64,000 bases of DNA from Stictocephala bisonia (lineage: Eukaryota > Arthropoda > Insecta > Hemiptera > Membracidae). Positions 1 to 10,739 of this stretch are shown piece by piece. Both the position numbers and the translations under genes were made by a program. The stretch spans positions 248,001 through 312,000 of the forward strand of contig JAQJVL010000676.1 in the NCBI GenBank assembly GCA_035578905.1. Reading direction: 5' to 3'. The notes under the pieces are model-generated. The model saw only the letters and a program-made list of their open reading frames with translations, made no database searches and was not told the DNA's origin. How positions within the stretch are numbered: position 1 is the stretch's first letter; the number at the start of each line of letters is the position of its first letter.

Positions 1-89
1 AAACTTGACCTTTTTTTATATAAAACTTTCCAGGGTATAACGAGATCAGATTTTAATATTATCTCCTAATTTTTATTTTAGATGCAAAT

Positions 90-1055
90 CAGTAGAACCT
101 TGCTTAAGCGACGTTTACAGGTTGTGATGGTGTCGGATAAAAGGGAATTGCAATAAAAACGCTAATTTTTGTATAACTAAGTACATTAATGCATTTTACT
201 AAGAATTAACACTTTAATACTGTCTAACAAATCATTACTTTGGGTTAAAGAACACAAAATACAACTGATAAGATATACAACATAATAAAATTTCAATACA
301 GTATAATCTACAAGTTGCAAAATACAGAGTCATTTAACAACACCTAAAATGAAAGGTAAATGAACAAAATGTACTAATATAAAATTATACACAGTATGCA
401 TGAGTCTAAAAATACACTTCTTACAAGTAGTGTATTCCGCTCCGCTCACACAGTACAGCCCGCGCTAAAACTGTACACTTAACGTAAGGTCGGACTGAAA
501 GCAACAATGATATTACTGTATCTGCTCATTCAAAATTACAGTAACTGTATTGCATTGTTACGTAATTCATATAATGCAGTATGTACTACATAATCAAATT
601 TTGTAACAAATTAACCGATTTTTATTTGTTCAAAAGTCAGTTCCGGTCCCCGACTATCTCGGAAAATTAGACGTTTTTACAGTGGCGATTTCGGCGCGAT
701 TAGGCACTAACGGACTACGCGAGTCAAAACTTAAACTATTTCCCTTTAAAACAACACCAAAACCAGCTCTGTACCTTGTTTAATAAAATTTATATGAATT
801 TTCAAAGTTGTAAAGTCCTTTTTGAAACACCCTGTATTACTGCCACTGAGTGGCGTTCGCTGCGGCTAAAAAAGGAATCTCTGTTTCTCTTACTCTGTGT
901 TATAACACCAAAGCCAAGTATCCAGAAAGTAAATCTTTTCTTTCCAATATTTAATTAACTAATAATTATAATTTTGGTGTAATTATAAACATTTTTAATA
1001 GACAAAAAAATACGGAATGTGGAATAACAGCATGTCGGATAACGAAGCTCTACTG
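90..1055. mobile_element. Non-autonomous Tigger/pogo-type DNA transposon
   Basis: The left end begins CAGTAGAACCTTGCTTAAGC and the right end, read on the minus strand, begins CAGTAGAGCTTCGTTATCCG, so the ends are imperfect inverted repeats of the CAGTAGA type usual for Tigger/pogo elements. A TA follows the right end, as expected for the TA target; the left flank is AT, perhaps mutated. No transposase reading frame is seen between the ends, so this is probably a deletion derivative mobilised in trans. Confidence 0.55.
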
Positions 1056-2008
1056 TAATTAATATGTATGTACATATCTTTATCCCAGTCAAGTTCACTG
1101 GGTCAGGGTTTTGTTAAGTCCTACCCTTTTGTTATGGCCATACCATCGCAAGATAATTTTACTAAGAACACCGCAAATAATTAATGTTCTAATTTAATAT
1201 ATGTATTTAAAAAAGCCAAAATCATTTTTAACATAATGAAATAACGGACAAGCCCCATTACGCCCACTCTGGAACTAATAAAGGCACTGCATTCATTTCA
1301 TGCATACATAATTATTTTAATAGCTCATCCATGTATACAAACACTCAATAAGAAAGGAAGTTTAAGATCTTAATAGTGGATTTGTTCACGTTTTTATCTG
1401 TTTATACTAAAGGGAACCTCTGTTTGCTATACCATTTATCCGATTGACATGAAATTTTTTAAAGTTATGTACTGTAATAAGGCTACGGCCTAAAGTTTCA
1501 ATGGTAATCTAATGAAGTTATTTTATATACAGTAGAACCTCTTTCATCCCAAAGTCCACTAATCAGAACGCCATCAGGAGAAAAAAAAAGTGCACGTACT
1601 TTTCTCTTTATTGATTCAGAAGAAAATGTCTGACTTTTCAATAATCAGAATCAGAAATATCTTTATTACAATATCTTTAAGATATGCAATGGTGTCACAA
1701 AAAATAATACTATGTATAAAGTTTATGTAATTACTGTAGCATGTATTGATTATTTTCCAGTTTTTAAAGAAATATTTACCAGGCTTAGATGCCAATTTTA
1801 TTATAAAAGCAATATTATGAAATATATATGATAAACAGTATAAGTTTTATTTACTGTAGTTAATGTTTATGTTGTATGTACTTTGTTGAATAAACAATAC
1901 AGTCTTTTACACTGTAAAGCATTTACCTCTTTTCTTTAAATCTTAAGTATGATTTATTTTAGGCATATTTTAGCTTTTAGTGAAAATAACTATATGTTCT
2001 GTTTTAAG
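1056..2008. other. AT-rich non-coding stretch, probably intron
   Basis: No coding exon is visible. A second Tigger-like end, CAGTAGAACCTCTTTCATCC, starts near 1531 without an obvious partner. Near 1645-1672 a sequence resembling the minus-strand 3' end of a retroposon is seen (AATAAAG followed by ATTTCTGATTCTGATT on that strand). Confidence 0.4.
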
Positions 2009-2097
2009 ACAACACCAACGCTACGATAGTTCCGACCTGTATAAACCTCGGATACAACTGGTGTCAAGAAGAGTCAGAGGAGGTCAGAGTTCGCCTG
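2009..2097 (+). CDS. Internal coding exon of an unrecognised gene, next to last
   Basis: The exon follows a pyrimidine-rich acceptor (ttctgttttaag) and ends at a gtaaga donor. It has 89 bases: one base that completes a split codon, 29 open codons, and one base of the next split codon. The peptide contains RYDSSDLYKPR and then a basic and Ser/Gly-rich part (VSRRVRGGQSSP). The two other frames contain stops or lack this character. The split-codon phase fits exactly the exon at 6651-6742, and the joined codon is GAG. I do not recognise the protein; the composition suggests a disordered, nuclear C-terminal tail. Earlier exons would lie to the left, probably outside the window. Evidence is splice phase and composition only, so a chance exon remains possible. 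Confidence 0.55.
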
Positions 2098-2476
2098 GTA
2101 AGAATAATTAAAAATGATAGATATAGAATAGAAAGACTTCTTTTTTTTAGGGAATAAATTGACGTTTATTGTATTAACCTCTGATAACTAACGTATCAAA
2201 AACATTTTTTACAAATTAATAAATATGCTTTGGAGCTTGAATATTTTGTTTGATTATATAAGTAAATTTAAAATTGACTAAATTTATGCTAATTAATGTA
2301 TAAGTAAACAAAATAAATTAGATGTATAACAATGTTACAAAAAGAAAATAAAGATAAATTATTATTGTTCTTTAATATTATTCACAAACACACATACATG
2401 GCAGCATCAACAATGTAGACCACAGCACCCTACAGTCTCTCTTCAGCACCACCACAAACAAACTGAATCCGGTTCT

Positions 2477-2478
<2 letters not shown>

Positions 2479-2508
<30 letters not shown>
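2479..2508 (-). repeat. Poly-T tract, possible retroposon tail
   Basis: About 30 consecutive T follow a short non-AT-rich sequence. On the minus strand this would be a poly-A tail, but no recognisable retroposon body or target duplication was found. Confidence 0.5.
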
Positions 2509-2513
<5 letters not shown>

Positions 2514-4269
2514 TCAAATAATCTAAAGTATTCCAGGCTTAACAGGCAGTAACTGTAAATGATTTAGCGAGTTTTACAGTTCTGTGGTGAGGTATGCAGA
2601 GAGTTGAGTTGCTAGACCGATTCTCCCTTGCACTTCTTTCCGATACAAATTCAAGGATATCTAACAAATATTTTGGTTGGCCAGTTTCAATTTTGGAATG
2701 AAGTAATATTGTTATTTGGTACAGCCTTAGTTTGTTTTGCTGCAAGATTCAAGTCCTAACTAATAAGGTGTAAGGTGGTTGTCTCTTTGAAGTTCAAACA
2801 AGTAGCATATGCAGTAGTTTTATAATTTGTAGTTTTGTTCTCATGACAACTTGAAGTCATGTCATTGATTAATTTATTGCAACAGTTAGAATTAGGAAAA
2901 ACTAGGATTTTGATCAACAAGATTTGATATGAAATGGAAGGGACTTCTCATTTTCCTAGTTGTGTACATTGCTACAAGTAATAAGATAATGTGAAATATG
3001 ATATCAGGTGACACCTTCATATTTTGTGCAATGTTGTTTCGTATCATGATCTGTACAGTGTGTGGGTTGGCTTATAATGCACCCTCCACTTGTTGCTTCT
3101 TATGTACAGTACTGTAATATTAGATTATAAATAGTGTGATACATCAGAATACAATTTCTCATTGACAGGTTATTCAATTAGTTGAAATGATAATTATTAT
3201 ACGACAAGTTCACTTAAATTTTCACACGTCTCAAGTAAATATCAATTCAGTGATTTTACCTTGCCAATCTAATTCAAACATCCATTAAAGTTTTCAGTTT
3301 TTTTATTTTTATTCATGCACTAGGTTGTGGTATATTTATTTTAATGTATAGATTAAGATAAGGAAATTTCTCTGGAAAACGGATGTATTACACACTTTTA
3401 CATGTCATAAAGGAGTTTGTTTAAAAATCAGTCTATAAATTACAATTCAGGTAATGGTTTTTTTTAATCTGCGTGTTTAGTTCATGCATAAGGCAAGAAC
3501 ACTTTGTTTAATATATCTTAAATAGAAACTTAGCAAAACCTTGACAAAATTGCCTGAAAAAAGTGTTTCTCTAATTGATATGCTTTTTACTTTCCTTAAG
3601 TATTAGTAATAATGGTAATAAATTATAAAAAAACTGTTATTCTTTAAATCTAGCTAAATCAGTTGACCGTAGCAAGGCTTTGATCATAATTACGAAGCCA
3701 TCCTAACCATTTGTAATAAGGCATTCATATTTGCGGTGGAATATAGAAGGAGGAGGAGGAGGTCAATAAAATTGCATAAGCTGCAAAACTTAACTGGCTG
3801 AAGAGCAAGCTTAGACAGAGAGTGGCCGAATGTTCTCAAAGTAAAACGATTTGGCAAGCGTGAACATTAGATCTTTGAGAATTGAGGTTATGTTATTGTT
3901 TTTAATACAAGTATTTGACTACCTGGTTACTTGTGTTTATTGTTGTGATAGGTGATAGAAAAATGTTATGAAAGAAAGTTCAATAGGTTGGAGGTTGGTT
4001 ATATGAATATATGCCCACCTTAATAAACCATGCTATTTGTAAGGAACACCCCCTTTGTCTGCATGAAGAGATTTTAATTAAGAGGTTGACCATTGAATAT
4101 GTTTAGAATACTCCCCTGTGTATTCTAAGAGCTTTCAACGTGTAACCTGTTAAAAAGCATCGTTGTAGCTGGTAATGAAGAAAGCTACTCAATATATTCA
4201 ATGGTCCTAGCAGCTTCAAAGCTTACAGTCTCAAAAAAAGTTTGGTTTAAAACTATGTTGTATATCCAA

Positions 4270-4548
4270 CCATAAATTGGTCAGTAGGGTAGTTGGTTCA
4301 ATCCCAGCTTCATGTGCTAAAGGTTGTCAGTTCGATCCCAATCAGAGTCAATACATTTTGAGAAGGATCAGCTGATAACCACCGGCTGTTCGTCTGTCAT
4401 TGGGCTATTAATTAATGACACTTTCTAAGGAATAGTCGGCCTTAGTTTGTAACAATGACTACATTCGCTTATCTACACTCATCACACTCAATCGAAATCC
4501 ATATTCGCCCATATCTTGACGATCGGCATCTTATGAATAAATAAATAG
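4270..4548 (+). mobile_element. tRNA-derived SINE, copy 1
   Basis: The head carries a box-A-like TGGTCAGTAGGG and a box-B-like GGTTGTCAGTTCGATCCC, the internal RNA polymerase III promoter of tRNA genes. A body of about 200 bp follows and ends in short AATAAATAAATAG repeats. The same body recurs at 15678-15940 (plus) and 38351-38646 (minus), which establishes a dispersed family. Copies 1 and 3 are the better preserved. There is no coding capacity; mobilisation would depend on a LINE partner. Confidence 0.8.
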
Positions 4549-5019
4549 ATCATAAGATAAAACTTTGTACAATATAGATTAGGTCCATGTAGAGGGTTGA
4601 CCCCATTTGCCGTTTTAAGCCTGCACACAATAATTTGCTGTGATACATTCTGATTCTGGAAAATACATATACATGTGAAAATTTAAAAAACCTTGAAAAT
4701 AGACAAATGGGCTGTTGCCAGTTTCAGGGTTTAAAAATCATATTAAACATAACCAAACACTAAATAAAAATGTTCAATCAAAAGATAAATAAACAATGAA
4801 TATAAATAACAACAATAAATTACATAACAACTAACAAATACATGAATAAATAATAACAAAATAACACGCAACAAATAAATAAAAGATGACAAATTACTTA
4901 ACAGCTATATTACAATGAGAGGCAGCATAAATTAAGAAAATTAAATTAAATTTCTTGCTCCGGGAACAAAAGAAATTTGGAAGGCCAATTTTGGAAAGTT
5001 AAAAACCGAACAAAAATGT

Positions 5020-5790
5020 AAATTAACAATTTCACCGAATCCAGCAGGCGAAACTGGGGGACTCTTAATGGGGATTGGAAGTTGAAAACAAGAACCCCGT
5101 TAACAAAAAACCCTATCCCAGCCAACAAAAAAAAACTAAAAAATATAAAAATAAAATCAAACTGTTCCCTCCTACAGGAACTAGCCTCCTACGAAGCCCG
5201 GAAAAACCCACCCTTAAACACAAAGTACATTCGTAACAACTGTTCCACCCAATCACAACAAAAGAGCCCCACTGCAGCACTATTAAAGTCAACGAATACC
5301 ACAAGTCAAACAAACTTTTTAATAATATTTTTCTATTTTTTTCTATAATTTTTATCTTGATCACACAAACTTGCTACAAAAAAGGTAGCAGAAAAAAGAA
5401 AAGAGTTCACCTGCATACTGGAGGCTTCTGCCTGGGGAAACTGTAAATAAGCGCAGCGAAGAAGGGGGAAGAAAATGCCAGCTCCCTCTGAGCCGAAAAG
5501 AAGGCTGCCCTTAGGTCCTCAGCTGCATCCCCAGGCGACGTCAAGGGGGAAAGCAATGCAGGTGACAGTCCATCTCCTCTCCCAAACCCTGGAGCCAAAA
5601 GACACTTAGCCAGACCTGAAGAATAAGATCATCGGCTACATGAACTGGCGAGAGGCGACAAGTCAGACAAGCAGGAAAAGCAAAAGAACTAAATGAAACA
5701 CAAACGAAAACCCACATAGAGGAAGGCGACCATCCAAGAGACGACTCACTCTGTGCTACGGCACAGGAGACATACCTTTAATGTGATACC
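5020..5790. other. GC-rich block of unknown origin, possibly retroelement ORF1 region
   Basis: This block is richer in GC than its surroundings. It contains short open frames on both strands: plus 5082-5348, 88 residues, rich in Lys, Asn, Ser and Thr; minus 5407-5598, 63 residues, rich in Ala and Pro. Neither shows a domain I know. The composition, close to a poly-A-like left edge, would fit a piece of a retrotransposon ORF1, but no reverse transcriptase or tail was found to confirm that. Confidence 0.25.
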
Positions 5791-5942
5791 CTACACAAGT
5801 AATTTTTCTCTTCATAGATACAGACAGAAAGATTATTCAGTAAAATCTGATATTCGATGACATAAGAGGCATAAATATCAGCGATTACTGCCGTTTAATA
5901 AATTAAGTCATTATCTGTTAAGGCATTACTATTTAAGAAATG

Positions 5943-6103
5943 TTGTATTGTAATTAGTATATTAGAGAGATAGGACATCAGCAAACTTACCTTAAAAGAC
6001 AAATTCACTAACATCAGAGTAGTAGTCACAAACACAAAGTAGACATATCTCACAAATTTTCAACACCACAGGCATTTTCTTCAGGTGAGGAGAGGGAGAG
6101 GAA

Positions 6104-6140
<37 letters not shown>

Positions 6141-6337
6141 TCTCCCTCTACTCACCTGAAGAAAATGCCTGTGGTGTTGAAAATTTGTGAAATATGTCTA
6201 CTTTGTGTTTGTGACTACTACTCTGATGTTAGTGAATTTGTCTTTTAAGGTAAGTTTGCTGATGTCCTATCTCTCTAATATACTAATTCCTGGCCTAGTG
6301 CCCTTTAACCTAACCTAAAATTGTATTGTAATTAGTA
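5943..6337 (+). mobile_element. Palindromic hammerhead-bearing element FB1 with 17-bp target duplication
   Basis: Two arms of about 147 bp (5952-6098 and 6142-6288) are nearly perfect inverted copies, separated by a poly-T centre. The unit, including a one-sided tail that ends CCTAACCTAAAA, is flanked by the perfect 17-bp direct repeat TTGTATTGTAATTAGTA at 5943-5959 and 6321-6337. Each arm carries the core CTGAAGA, one unpaired A, the stem AATGCC/GGTGTT, then GAA, AATT, T; short flanks (UCAC/GUGA, 4 bp in the right arm, 5 bp in the left) can close helix I. A diverged relative lies at 39249-39540. No protein is encoded. The long target duplication and one-sided tail suggest insertion of an RNA copy. 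Confidence 0.75.
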
Positions 6338-6650
6338 AGTGTATAGTAAGAATAATGTCATAAACGTACAGGGCACTATGAATATTTAGGTTTCAAAATG
6401 TTTTCTTTGTAGTTATAGGTTTGTATTGAAGATGCATATTGCAAACCTGTTTGATTCTATTTTTGAAACAGTAGTGTTTATTGTAAATGTTTTACCAATT
6501 TGTTTTTTGTGTTAGTGGAGCTATAAAAGTAGACATTCAAAATCTAGAGGATATTTTGATTAATTAGGAATTTGCACTCTTAAAATATTGTTCTACTATT
6601 TCCATTGTGAAATTATGAAATTTTGTACAATAGAGATTGTTTCATTACAG

Positions 6651-6742
6651 AGTCAGAGACACCAACCCCAACTATAATCACGAGGAAAAGAGCAGCTGTT
6701 ACTCCTGAAGTGGCAGCATCAATTCCAAAAAGGAGGCGGTGA
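6651..6742 (+). CDS. Terminal coding exon of the unrecognised gene
   Basis: The exon follows a good acceptor (gtttcattacag). Two bases complete the split codon left by the exon at 2009-2097; 29 sense codons and a TGA follow. The peptide begins SETPTPTIITRKRA and ends ASIPKRRR. The dense Thr/Pro run and the KRRR end are typical of a disordered tail with a nuclear localisation-like basic cluster; that is an inference from composition. The presumed 3' UTR runs into the Tigger element at 6990. No exact AATAAA signal was seen directly downstream. Confidence 0.55.
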
Positions 6743-6989
6743 TTCTGACGTGTAATTTTTGTAAATAGGTTTCATAATTTATTTTTTTATAAAGTTGTTA
6801 ATTCTGTATCAATGAAGGACTGTAAGTTTAAATCTTAAAATTTGTATAGTGCTGTCAAGTTTTCATTATTTGTGATTCACTTTAAAATTGTAAATAATAA
6901 GTTGAAAACTATTTTCTTGATTTTTATCTGTCAAAAGTTTTATTAGTTTAAGATAATGTAGTTATTGTTTCTAAACATAAATATTTATA
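6743..6989 (+). other. Probable 3' UTR or flank of the unrecognised gene
   Basis: AT-rich sequence with AAATAATAAG near 6892 as the nearest approach to a polyadenylation signal. Nothing else was seen. Confidence 0.35.
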
Positions 6990-7399
6990 CAATAGAGTTT
7001 CATAAACCCGGCTAATATGGACCAGAAGGTAGCCAAGTTAGTGAAAACTGAAAATTTTGAGTTATTGAGAATAGTAGGTAAAAAAAAATGCTCTCATAGA
7101 TTATTATGTGTTATTATTCATCAAATATGCCACAGAGGACTGTAAATTGGAACTGTAAAAATAGTATCGGAACAAAAAGTAAATAATGGAAAGAAGAACA
7201 TAAAAATAACACAAAACATACACTACATACGGTTTTAGTTTTTGAATAAAATGCATCAACAGAAGACAGTTAATGTAAACAGAAATAATTATGTAAACAT
7301 CACTAAAATATAACATCTCTACTTTCAGTCTAAATAAAACTAAAACTATATAAATAGAGTAGAATCACTACAAACAAAAACCAAAGAACACATACTTTA

Positions 7400-8850
7400 T
7401 TTTTTTGAAAAAAAAATTTTTATAGATGTTTGTAATTCAAATTTGACCCTCTTGCGAACCGCATTGTTCCGGCAGACGGTGTCCATTGATGAAGCACCTT
7501 GCTGCTCAAAATATGTGAAAGCAGTTATAACAGATTTTAAGTTCCTCGCTTTAACTCATTGGTTCATCATCCTTGCTCAGCTCTTCTTCATGAGAATCGC
7601 CTATATTTTCTTCTTTCTCTCCTTTTCGTTTTACAACTTTAACAATTTCTTCATCCAAAATAATGTTTTCTCCAGTATCCTGCTTTATCCATTCTGTTAA
7701 GTCCCCATAATTTGTATCTTAACAACCAGTTACCATTTTTATTAAGGTCACTTGGCCAGAATCCTCTCCATCATGTTTTTCTGGAAATACGTTTCCTGCA
7801 TTGTCTTGTAGTTTTCTCCAGGAACGCACCATTGTGGTAGGACTGAATTCACTCCACGCGTCTCCATTCAATAATTCCCTGTAAGTCTTTTTTTATTAAG
7901 TTTTGCACCAAATCTTAAATCATTTTCAATTGCTACCAAAATGTGTAAGCAGCTAGAACTCTCCTGGTATGGACCTTGTGACTAATGTGACTTCACTCTG
8001 TCAGACTTATGGAGTCTGGCAGAGTGAAGTCACATTAGTGGGCATGAACATGGTTTTTATATCACCATCTTGTAATTCATCTGTGTCTGGATGTGAATAG
8101 GCATTGTGTAAGACAGGAATTGCTGTTCTTGGGAAATTTTTCAGTTTATATGTCTTTCAACTGCAGCTATGGATCTGATCATAAAACCGTCCTTTAAAGA
8201 TTGCTCCATTTATCCATGCATTTGGCTGGCTATTATACCACACTGGAAGGTTATATTAACAAGTTTAAAGGCATGTGGCTTTTTAGCTTTACTGATAAGA
8301 CATAGTTTTAGCTTATCCTCCACTTTTGCAGTACTGAAGGCTAAGATGGTAAGACTTTTCTTGCTTCTCTTGTATCCAGGAGCAGACTTTTTGTGCTTTG
8401 AAGCAAAGGCTTTTATCTGGCAATAGTAAAAAATTCAACCCCGTTTCATCATAACTGTCCTGTCCCCAGAAAGTTTTCAACCGATCAAGCTGACTGACGC
8501 TACAAAATCTGACTCACCCTCTTTGTTAAATTGCTGGTAGAATTGTAATGCTTTCTCCTGCAGTATGGGGCCTGAAATTGGGGCTTCTTTTCCTATAAGT
8601 ACAGAGCCTAACTTACTTCATTGATTTCACTTTCTTTCATATTTTTCTTTTAATGTTTCACTGCAACTTTTCTTAACACACCACACCTCTATTTCTGCTA
8701 TTTTCCTTTTCCAATCACCGATTGTACTCTTGCCGACCCCGAAATCCATAGCCATCTTGCTTACGCTTTCTCAGTTCCTTAAACAACTTCTGTTCCATAA
8801 ACAAATTGACTTATTTTCTTTCAAATGAAGTTGCCATGTAGAATAAACAT
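7400..8850 (-). pseudogene. Decayed Tigger transposase (CENP-B/jerky-like, DDE type)
   Basis: Read on the minus strand in shifting frames, the order of conserved segments is that of a Tigger transposase. First comes an N-terminal helix-turn-helix (FGVGKSTIGDWKRK, about 8700-8760). Next is the DDE domain with SYDETGLNF (about 8430-8450), KKPHAFKLVN, and a segment LHNAYSHPDTDELQDGDIKT where the second catalytic Asp is His. The C-terminal part has EFSPTTMVRSWRKL, ILDEEIV and finally a YFEQQ-like segment. Several frameshifts and stops are present. A 27-bp inverted duplication interrupts the segment after NVTSLCQT at 7981-8039. The function would have been cut-and-paste transposition at TA; the copy is dead. 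Confidence 0.75.
7981..8039. repeat. 27-bp near-perfect hairpin inside the Tigger transposase
   Basis: The arms 7981-8007 and 8013-8039 are inverted copies with one mismatch, and the loop is TATGG. The right arm is in coding register with the transposase motif NVTSLCQT; the left arm is an inverted duplicate of it. Confidence 0.85.
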
Positions 8851-8854
8851 CAAT

Positions 8855-9251
8855 CCATCCATATCCGTTCCCGTTCCAGATTAGTCCTGGGTCGGGGTAT
8901 CAGCCAGCCTCCGCCATCTACTTCTGTCTTCCCACAGCTTCTCCTCGCAAATCGTGTTCCATTGTGCTCCTCTCCTTCCTATGTCCCCAATCACATCATC
9001 TTTCCATCTCACTCTCGGTCGTCCTCTTGGTCTTCTCCCAACAATGGCCAATTCTTCCATTCTCCTTGGCACCCTAGACGCATCCATCCTTTTCACGTGT
9101 CCAAGCCATTTGATCCTAGATCTTTCTATTCTCACCCTTAAACTTTCATTGACCAAACCTTCCCTTATCTCCTCATTCCGGATTCTGTCACGCCTACTTC
9201 TTCCTTTAATTGCCCATAATAAATAAATATATAAATAATAAATAAATAAAC
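8855..9251 (-). mobile_element. LINE 3' fragment nested in the Tigger element
   Basis: The minus strand encodes the C-terminal tail of a non-LTR retrotransposon ORF2: IKWLGHVKRMDASRVPRR, then GRRPRGRPRVRWKDDV, then DRSRWRRLAD. This W-GHV...GRPRxRW...DRxRWR pattern is the usual ending of many arthropod LINE reverse transcriptases. The fragment is flanked by the direct repeat AAACATCAAT (8845-8854 and 9252-9261), a likely target-site duplication that shows it inserted into the Tigger copy. A TTTA-type microsatellite lies on the 9220-9251 side. It is heavily 5'-truncated and non-functional. Confidence 0.75.
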
Positions 9252-9737
9252 AAACATCAATAACACATCATAATCCACCAGACCTAAACAGTATACGTTG
9301 TAATACACCCTGACTAGTATGCAAGAGATCACTGTGACGTGCAGTACACACTGGCTTGTACGAGACTGAGATTTGTGACTGATTCTGGAATATGGCAGGC
9401 TGCGTCAGGAGGGGGGGGGGGAAGTAACTGTCAACGAGAGCATTGACCTTGAGTAGCAATGCATAATAAGGCTCAACATTGTGTGGGATTTTGTTTTTGT
9501 ATGGGCATAACAATTTTTATTTTTTAATTCTCTGTCACATGCCGCTGAGTTATCCAAACCGCTGAGTTTGTGAAACTCTACTGAATTGTTTAAATGAAGT
9601 AGTCGACATATTAGCCTAGTTAAATTAGTTATTTCATATCAAGTTGGGTCAAATTGAAGACACTCCTACATAACAAAAAAATATTAGAATTTCTGGCCAA
9701 CATCTCGTTTTCATTAGCAACTTGTTGACTCAATTGT

Positions 9738-9885
9738 AATGTGAGGGCTATTCAGAAAGTAATATCGGTTCTTCAAATTCAGAACACCAAGACTAGTGAA
9801 TTGAGTACATAGTAGCTGTGATACCTTCTTCAGTTGAGTCCGACAGTGTTGTGAAAGAACATTGAACTGATGTTTATATGTAGTT
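9738..9885 (+). mobile_element. Possible mariner 5' end fragment
   Basis: The sequence GAGGGCTATTCAGAAAGTAA resembles the terminal sequence of some insect mariner elements. No transposase and no partner end were found. Confidence 0.3.
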
Positions 9886-9888
9886 ACT

Positions 9889-10214
9889 TTAAGGGGGCCG
9901 TTTCGTCCATCGAAAAATGTCCAAAATAGTTATGTGTGTTTTCCAATTTTGTAAAGTTAAATATTTAAAACTTTGAATATCATTCTTGAATATTTTTAAT
10001 TAACAATGGCATAATATTAATTAATGGTCCACTAGATTGGACCTTTAATAATCATACATACCGTGTTCACTGTAACTCATTTCAATAATAAACATGAACC
10101 TTAAAGTTGAAATAGAACAATATGTTTTGGCCTGTTGACAATAAGATTTCATGACTACTTTACGGCTGTCAATTTCCCAGTGGTGGCTTGGCAGTTTCAG
10201 AAGTGGCACCTTAA
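9889..10214 (-). mobile_element. TTAA-flanked GGTGGC MITE, copy 1
   Basis: TTAA at 9889-9892 and 10211-10214 bounds a 318-bp element. Read on the minus strand it begins GGTGCCACTTCTGAAACTGC and ends in AAACGGCCCCC, a diverged pair of inverted ends. Its interior aligns with 36467-36893 and 52357-52777; shared words include CTAGTGGACCAT and GTTTATTATT. No coding capacity. TTAA target duplications point to a piggyBac-type transposase in trans. Confidence 0.75.
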
Positions 10215-10499
10215 GTCAAAATAACAGTTTTCATTAAAAAAATCCTGCTGATACATTTTACAGTCCATCTATGTGTATCGTAAACTGTTCTCTGTATATG
10301 GAGAGAACACGATGGGTGATAGTGAAGTTTATCCATTGTCTCTATATGATTTAGGAAATCATCTTCTACTTTATGAAAATGCGTAAAAAAGCCATGAAGA
10401 GCCCAATCTCTTTTGTTACATAGACACAACTCAGGAAAATAGTTTGGTAGTTTGAATCATGGATCTCGCCATTTTAAATTACAGTTACATAATTAGTAT

Positions 10500-10731
10500 G
10501 TTACGTGTTTGTAGAAACACAAAATAAGTCAACAATACACAACACAAATGTATTGCATTATAAATACAGAAAGTACAAATATTATTGTGATCATTTCGGT
10601 GAACTATGTTTACCTTATCTGACTAAAGAAAATCTGAGGAAGGTAAATGTGGTTTACTGAGATTGATCACCATTTTTTTAAAATTTTGTACTAATACTCT
10701 AATAAATTTGAGTTGTGTGACGTTCATTTGA
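10500..10731. mobile_element. Degraded palindromic hammerhead-type element FB5 (FB4 family)
   Basis: The sequence matches both arms of FB4 at 44063-44466: ACACAACACAAAT, a GTGATCATTTCGGTGAAC word on one side, and CTGAGGAAGGTAAATGTGG then TTGAGTTGTGTGACGTTCA on the other. The arms are shorter and mutated; in the right arm the conserved GAA after the stem reads GAG. Confidence 0.6.
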
Positions 10732-10739
10732 CTTTAATA

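Larger units (their letters stand above)
2098..5020. other. Probable intron, left part: AT-rich with poly-T and a SINE
   Basis: This is the left part of the intron that would join the exons at 2009 and 6651. It holds a poly-T run at about 2480-2508, which may be the tail of a minus-strand retroposon, and the SINE at 4270-4548 described separately. From 4740 to 4900 it is an A-rich, low-complexity tract with many AATAA words. No exon was seen. Confidence 0.4.
6990..9583 (-). mobile_element. Tigger/pogo-family DNA transposon with terminal inverted repeats
   Basis: The left end begins CAATAGAGTTTCATAAACCC just after a TA at 6988-6989. The right end, read on the minus strand, begins CAGTAGAGTTTCACAAACTC. 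These imperfect inverted repeats match the CAGTAGAG type of Tigger elements. Between them lies a decayed minus-strand transposase gene. A LINE 3' fragment (8855-9251), flanked by a 10-bp duplication, is inserted near the 5' end. The length without that insertion is about 2.2 kb, usual for a full Tigger. Confidence 0.8.
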
